From a virus: a stretch of DNA of 25,825 nt. The notes beneath the pieces were generated by a model, which was not told the DNA's origin, ran no database searches, and worked only from the letters and a program-made list of their open reading frames with translations. The stretch covers positions 1-25,825 of the IMG/VR virus record IMGVR_UViG_3300026253_000007; one strand, written 5' to 3'. The position numbers were made by a program, and so were the translations under genes. Below, one piece after another: positions 23,188 to 25,825 of the stretch; positions within the stretch are counted from its first letter, which is position 1; each line of letters starts with the position of its first letter.

Positions 23188-23319
23188 CTATTTGAAACTC
23201 AAAGCAGCCGGCCTGGACCCTGCGCCCAATACCGGACAGCGATCTACACAATAGCCGAGCGTGATGCCCGCTATCAACAAGACGTACAGCACAGCATACA
23301 GCCAGAGCAATGCTCTCAC
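23188..23319 (-). CDS. Tiny single-pass membrane protein (GTG start)
   Basis: A 43-residue protein from GTG 23319 to TAG 23188-23190. The start overlaps the upstream stop by four bases (GTGA), a standard coupling arrangement, and AAGGA stands eight bases ahead. Residues 4-20 (LLWLYAVLYVLLIAGIT) form one membrane helix, followed by GYCVDRC and a short polar tail. The stop lies just before the next gene's ribosome binding site. It may be a holin-like or other membrane-acting peptide; nothing decides this. Confidence 0.7.
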   Translation of the reverse strand: MRALLWLYAVLYVLLIAGITLGYCVDRCPVLGAGSRPAALSFK

Positions 23320-23591
23320 AGTGACCGTCCTTCGGTGCCGAACGAAGACCCTTCTTCCAAACGTACCACCTCATCCGGCAACAGGATCAGCCGTGCTTCA
23401 TGCTGCTCAGCTGCCGACATAAAGCCAAAGGCCTCCGCGAAGGGACGCTCTTTGCCAAAGCATTGCTTGCAGCCTTCCAACAGCTGAACCACCGTACAGT
23501 CGAGCTGAAGTAGATGCAGCCCGTCCGCACGCTCCGCACGCAGCTCCATCTTTCCGTCCTCGAGTTCATTGAAATGTACCTCATGCGTCAT
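23316..23591 (-). CDS. Small unknown protein
   Basis: A 91-residue protein with ATG at 23591 and AAGGAG six bases upstream. It starts with a beta-rich part (EVHFNELEDGKMELRAERADGLHLLQL), includes two cysteines five residues apart (EGCKQCFG) and ends with a helix and acidic stretch. It is the first gene after the terminator at 23719, so it probably heads its own transcript. Function unknown. Confidence 0.7.
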   Translation of the reverse strand: MTHEVHFNELEDGKMELRAERADGLHLLQLDCTVVQLLEGCKQCFGKERPFAEAFGFMSAAEQHEARLILLPDEVVRLEEGSSFGTEGRSL

Positions 23592-23718
23592 CGTCTTCTC
23601 CTTGGTTAAAATAAAGCGGGCTGTTCAATCCTGGCACACCCCGCAAAGCCACTCGGCAACCCTCCTGCCGAGCAGAGCTGAACCATCGTTTATATCCCGC
23701 TCATGTTCAGTATGCGGT
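23592..23718 (-). promoter_or_regulatory. Leader between terminator and next leftward gene
   Basis: These 127 bases lie downstream of the leftward terminator and upstream of the gene starting at 23591, so a promoter is expected. TATAAA near 23690 (leftward) is a possible -10 but no good -35 is visible. A perfect 7-bp hairpin follows: CTCGGCA (23652-23658) with TGCCGAG (23666-23672); in leftward RNA its loop reads GGAGGGT. The hairpin may be a regulatory or unusual promoter element. Confidence 0.4.
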
Positions 23719-23769
23719 AAAAAAAAACGGAGCGCCTTCGGCTTTAGGTAAAGCCTGATTGCTAGCGCT
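23719..23769 (-). terminator. Leftward terminator with nested stems
   Basis: Read leftwards, an outer stem (GCGCT 23765-23769 region with AGCGC 23731-23735) encloses a six-pair inner stem (AAAGCC 23750-23755 with GGCTTT 23740-23745), then CCG and nine T (23719-23727). It ends the transcript of the gene at 23865-24161. The tail, G followed by nine T then AC, is the same as at the terminator before the helicase gene. Confidence 0.75.
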
Positions 23770-23825
23770 TCTCGATCGCTCTCAGTGTAAAGCCCGATTG
23801 CTAGCGCTTCTTGATCGCTCGCAGT
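23748..23825. repeat. Tandem 39-bp direct repeat, two copies
   Basis: Copies at 23748-23786 and 23787-23825 agree at 36 of 39 positions, abutting with no gap. Each holds the palindromes GCTAGC and, in the first, CGATCG, and an AGCG/CGCT pair able to form a small hairpin. The first copy supplies part of the terminator stem. They lie in the 3' untranslated part of the gene at 23865. Confidence 0.85.
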
Positions 23826-23827
23826 TA

Positions 23828-23860
23828 AGCAGAGCCCACCCTTTCGGATGGACTCCTGCT
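23828..23860 (-). other. Long hairpin just after the gene at 23865
   Basis: Arms 23828-23841 and 23846-23860 pair over 14 positions with one bulge and two wobble pairs in leftward RNA, closed by a GAAA tetraloop. It begins four bases past the stop codon. No T-run follows, so it may protect the mRNA end or aid the terminator further on. Confidence 0.65.
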
Positions 23861-23864
23861 CTAG

Positions 23865-24161
23865 CTAAGCCAGCGTGTTCTTGCTGCCGCTACCGCCCGT
23901 CCGCTTCTTGATAACGATTACGCTACCATTCACGAACGCCGTCAGGTTGTGATCTGCTATCCCAGCCTGGATGCTCGATGCATCGTAGCCTTCTCCTCCG
24001 CCTCCTAGATACAGCGCGGATAAAACTCTAGACTCATGACCGTTGGACATCACTGCAATGCCCTCCTTCGTCTTCAGTACATTGATGAACTGATACGCAA
24101 CCACTTCGTTGTCTTCGTTGAACGGTACTCGTACCGGCTTTACTGCTTGGGTATTCGGCAT
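23865..24161 (-). CDS. Unknown 98-residue protein, first leftward gene
   Basis: ATG at 24161 follows AAGGAG by about seven bases. The sequence starts MPNTQAVKPVRVPFNEDNEVVAYQF and contains a glycine-rich loop (YLGGGGEGYDASS), then a beta-strand-rich end (LTAFVNGSVIVIKKRTGG). It looks like a small all-beta domain. It is the most upstream gene of the leftward set and therefore probably expressed early from the 24.2-24.8 kb region, with its own terminator after it. Function unknown. Confidence 0.75.
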   Translation of the reverse strand: MPNTQAVKPVRVPFNEDNEVVAYQFINVLKTKEGIAVMSNGHESRVLSALYLGGGGEGYDASSIQAGIADHNLTAFVNGSVIVIKKRTGGSGSKNTLA

Positions 24162-24232
24162 GGCTATCTCCTTGGGCTATGAACTACCGATGGGCTTTGC
24201 AATAGCTATCGCAAATAAGAACCCGAGCAAGG

Positions 24233-24251
24233 GTACGCGACGAAGGAGCAA
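24233..24251. repeat. Dispersed intergenic repeat, copy 2
   Basis: Identical over 19 bases to 21956-21974. It follows a small stem (TTTGC/GCAAA near 24195-24215), as copy 1 follows a hairpin, and GGGTAC recurs on both sides of it. Confidence 0.75.
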
Positions 24252-24415
24252 CCGAAGGGTACAACGCTGGCAACAACAGGGGCTTGCAAGTACAACCAGC
24301 CGTAGTCCAATCGATAGAGAACGGAGAGGACGTCGTCTCCAACGCAGAAGCAGGGGTTAGTAGAACGCTAGACTGCTGTGGTCCCCCCCATGGGTGAGCT
24401 CGTACTTTATCACGT

Positions 24416-24466
24416 CGATAGGGGGTCCCTACGGCCTGCACTCCTTTTCCCCTGACCCCCCTATCG
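24416..24466. repeat. Perfect 10-bp inverted repeat with G5/C5 tracts
   Basis: CGATAGGGGG (24416-24425) and CCCCCTATCG (24457-24466) are perfect inverted repeats with 31 bases between. A three-base extension (GTC-type) pairs after one bulged C. This could extrude as a cruciform or act as a protein-binding site. Confidence 0.7.
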
Positions 24467-24478
24467 GCCAACAGCTAG

Positions 24479-24505
24479 TTGAGGGTAAAGCTATTATTAT
24501 ATATA
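24479..24505 (+). promoter_or_regulatory. Possible divergent promoter pair
   Basis: Rightward: TTGAGG (24479-24484), 15 bp, TATATA (24500-24505). Leftward: a perfect TATAAT occupies 24501-24496, but no good -35 stands 16-18 bases upstream. Either could drive the flanking genes at 24800 (right) and 24161 (left). These are pattern matches in AT-rich DNA and may be chance. Confidence 0.4.
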
Positions 24506-24799
24506 GGCCCCTAGTCTTACGGCTAACCCCTACCCCATTTGGATGGCTATCGCTTCCCCTGCATATCCTTACGTTACTACACCGTGTAGCGCCTTGAAGG
24601 CTTCAGATGGGTCGTTACTCACCTTTGACCCCCTAGTGGACCTACGGCACCGTTAGCGGGCATTAGCGACTATGCTCTCAGAATAATGGGAAAACAGAGC
24701 CACACCCCTTTTTGTACTTGGGTACCAAAAACTAGCTTGCAAGGCATTGAGTATCGCGTTATCCTACATTCTGACTAATTCAAGTTAAGGGCTTTTGGT

Positions 24800-25162
24800 A
24801 TGCCGTTTAGATATCAGTGCATGGAATGCGATCAGGTATTTTGGAGTGAGCGCTATGAATCGGTTTGCCCGGACTGTGAGGAGGAGGGTGTGCTGGAGAT
24901 GGATGAGCCGGCTTTGAAGGGGGCCCCGGACCAGGCGGCAGCGGACTGGGGTCAGGCGATTGAGTTAAAAAAAAATAGCGTAGATATTGGGAGGGGGGCT
25001 GTATGTGCGCATTGTTTACAGCTGCTGGGAGACGAAGAGGATGATGAGCTGGCTACGGCCCGCTTTGAGACCGGAGCGGAGGAGCATCAGCGCAGTGCTT
25101 TTAATCCGGGACGGAGCGGGGGCGGACCTCGGCTCTGCCGGCGCTGTGACGGGGGTCAGTAA
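24800..25162 (+). CDS. Zinc-ribbon protein with four CxxC motifs
   Basis: A 120-residue protein with ATG at 24800 and AAGGG about eight bases upstream. CMEC (7-10) and CPDC (23-26) form an N-terminal zinc ribbon; CAHC and CRRC later form a second, split by a polar acidic linker. Layout resembles the four-CxxC protein at 8520-8999, though sequence similarity is low. The gene has a run of nine A (24967-24975) coding LKK; the CxxC motifs after it keep the frame, so it is not a break. First rightward gene after the control region; likely regulatory, unproven. Confidence 0.75.
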   Translation: MPFRYQCMECDQVFWSERYESVCPDCEEEGVLEMDEPALKGAPDQAAADWGQAIELKKNSVDIGRGAVCAHCLQLLGDEEDDELATARFETGAEEHQRSAFNPGRSGGGPRLCRRCDGGQ

Positions 25163-25253
25163 AGCGTTTGGAACCCGGTACGGAAAGATTGACAACGGAG
25201 CCTGAAAAAGGCATAAGACACTCACCGCAAGGAAGTACGGCAAACATTGCGGT

Positions 25254-25283
25254 GGGGCTCCTTCGGGGGCCCCATGTTTGTTT
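25254..25283 (+). terminator. Rightward hairpin terminator
   Basis: GGGGCTCC (25254-25261) and GGGGCCCC (25266-25273) pair over eight bases (one G-U) with a TTCG tetraloop, followed by ATGTTTGTTT. The T-run is interrupted, so termination is likely moderate. It lies about 90 bases after the zinc-ribbon stop and 34 before the next ATG. Confidence 0.65.
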
Positions 25284-25307
25284 AAAGGGATGATGAAGGA
25301 GCAATGG

Positions 25308-25825
25308 ATGGAAACAGTATATTTGGATCTGACGGCCCCTCACAGCGACGAAGCGTCGTATGGGATGGCTTTATTCGAAGCCTATGTTCCGCGCTTTGCC
25401 GGACTGCTTAATTTATTCAACTACGGTATGAGCGGGCTGTGTTGCGGCGAGGAGGCCCCGCTATCGACCGAGGACTTGTTTATCATTGCCCATGGCATTG
25501 TATCGCTGCCGGACTTTAACGAGGCGGGCCCACCGCAGTTGTCCGAGAGCGGCAAGCTGGAGTGTCTGATCGAATCATCGCAACCTTCATCGATGCCCAT
25601 TGGCTACCGGTTGGTGCTGCGCGGTCTCTTTACCGCCCTGGTGGAGGATGGAACCCGGGAAGGACTGGGCGAGATAGCCATTGCCGCCTGCAGTACGCTG
25701 GCGGAAGCGGGCTATGTGCCCTTTCCAGGCTCCGCTGAGACCCCGCCGCTGTTGCTACGCAATGTATCGATGAGCTCAGTCGGCACCGATGCCCTGATCG
25801 AACTCACCATCGATGCTCATAAACG
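25308..25825 (+). CDS. Unknown protein, 3' partial
   Basis: A frame open to the right edge, at least 172 residues, from ATG 25308 with AAGGAG six bases upstream; ATG 25304 is in another frame that soon stops. It starts METVYLDLTAPHSDEASYGMALFEAYVPRF-like and contains GLCCGEE, a helical middle and a beta-rich later part (LLLRNVSMSSVGTDALIELT). No signal peptide or membrane helix is clear. Codon use matches the neighbours. Not recognised; it could be a virion or host-takeover gene of the rightward unit. Confidence 0.75.
   Translation, partial: METVYLDLTAPHSDEASYGMALFEAYVPRFAGLLNLFNYGMSGLCCGEEAPLSTEDLFIIAHGIVSLPDFNEAGPPQLSESGKLECLIESSQPSSMPIGYRLVLRGLFTALVEDGTREGLGEIAIAACSTLAEAGYVPFPGSAETPPLLLRNVSMSSVGTDALIELTIDAHK

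Larger units (their letters stand above)
24162..24799. other. Gene-free divergent control region, candidate origin
   Basis: No gene was found in 638 bases between divergent genes. It contains the second dispersed repeat copy (24233-24251), a near-palindrome (24323-24340, GGAGAGGACGTCGTCTCC, two mismatches), a run of seven C (24393-24399), a 10-bp G-rich inverted repeat (24416-24466), an AT-rich stretch (24490-24505) and four runs of at least four C on the plus strand between about 24505 and 24560. Divergent transcription, palindromes and base-composition switches fit a promoter/origin region. Confidence 0.55.

Noticed and set aside
23620-23700. tRNA-like pattern (GTTCAATCC rightward; GGTTGCCGAGTGGCT leftward)
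   Set aside because: Stems do not fit a cloverleaf and the element is too short; the leftward part is explained by a simple 7-bp hairpin.
24967-24975. Run of nine A as a programmed frameshift site in the zinc-ribbon gene
   Set aside because: CxxC motifs after the run are in the normal frame and the alternative frames give no convincing product; kept only as a possible sequencing-error spot.

Overview
This window looks like part of a tailed bacteriophage genome (or a close prophage). It has dense, short, overlapping genes with strong AAGGAG-type ribosome binding sites. It carries phage hallmarks: a giant polyvalent virion-type protein, a DnaB-like helicase, a Sak/DUF1071-type annealing protein, a Cas4/RecB-like nuclease, a small lytic transglycosylase and a terminase-small-subunit-like gene. 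Many tiny orphan genes accompany them. Ribosomal RNA, tRNA, CRISPR and insertion sequences were looked for and not seen. GC is moderate, a little over half by eye. The host cannot be named from the sequence; it is a bacterium.

Layout. (1) 1-8476, plus strand: the 3' part, at least 2824 codons, of one megaprotein gene that is open at the left edge. It holds an RNA-polymerase-like DFDGD motif, two tandem HExxH zincin-like domains, inserted small modules and a long C-terminal region resembling the large polyvalent (LPD38-like) proteins thought to enter the cell with phage DNA. It meets the leftward genes at a shared hairpin (8485-8514). (2) 8520-20542, minus strand: a long leftward block of replication, recombination and cell-takeover genes. 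Read in transcription order it runs: small membrane protein, MoxR-type AAA+ ATPase, small unknown genes, a DUF3150-like protein, lytic transglycosylase, VWA/metallopeptidase protein, Cas4-like nuclease, unknowns, Sak-like annealing protein, DnaB helicase, zincin, PD-(D/E)XK-like protein, zinc-ribbon/HTH protein and zinc-ribbon protein. (3) 20582-21310, plus strand: a lone terminase-small-subunit-like gene inside the leftward block. (4) 21307-24161, minus strand: an Api92/YubB-like protein, a gene-free structured island (21886-22354), a run of tiny genes, and a terminator/tandem-repeat segment (23592-23864). (5) 24162-24799: a gene-free, G/C-tract-rich divergent control region. (6) 24800-25825, plus strand: a zinc-ribbon protein, a terminator and an unknown gene cut by the right edge.

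How the genes may work together (inference). The megaprotein would be packaged and injected, bringing a polymerase-like domain and proteases. The leftward genes would then unwind DNA (DnaB), anneal and resect it (Sak-like, Cas4-like, PD-(D/E)XK-like) and remodel host complexes (MoxR/VWA/DUF3150-like set). Several CxxC zinc-ribbon proteins and one HTH protein are candidate regulators. The 24.2-24.8 kb region is the best candidate for the point from which leftward and rightward transcription diverge. Besides the obvious genes, the sequence supports two tiny membrane-protein genes (20375-20542, 23188-23319), a 53-codon frame with no standard start (18873-19034) and an orphan ribosome binding site followed by a start-less reading frame (13935-14047).
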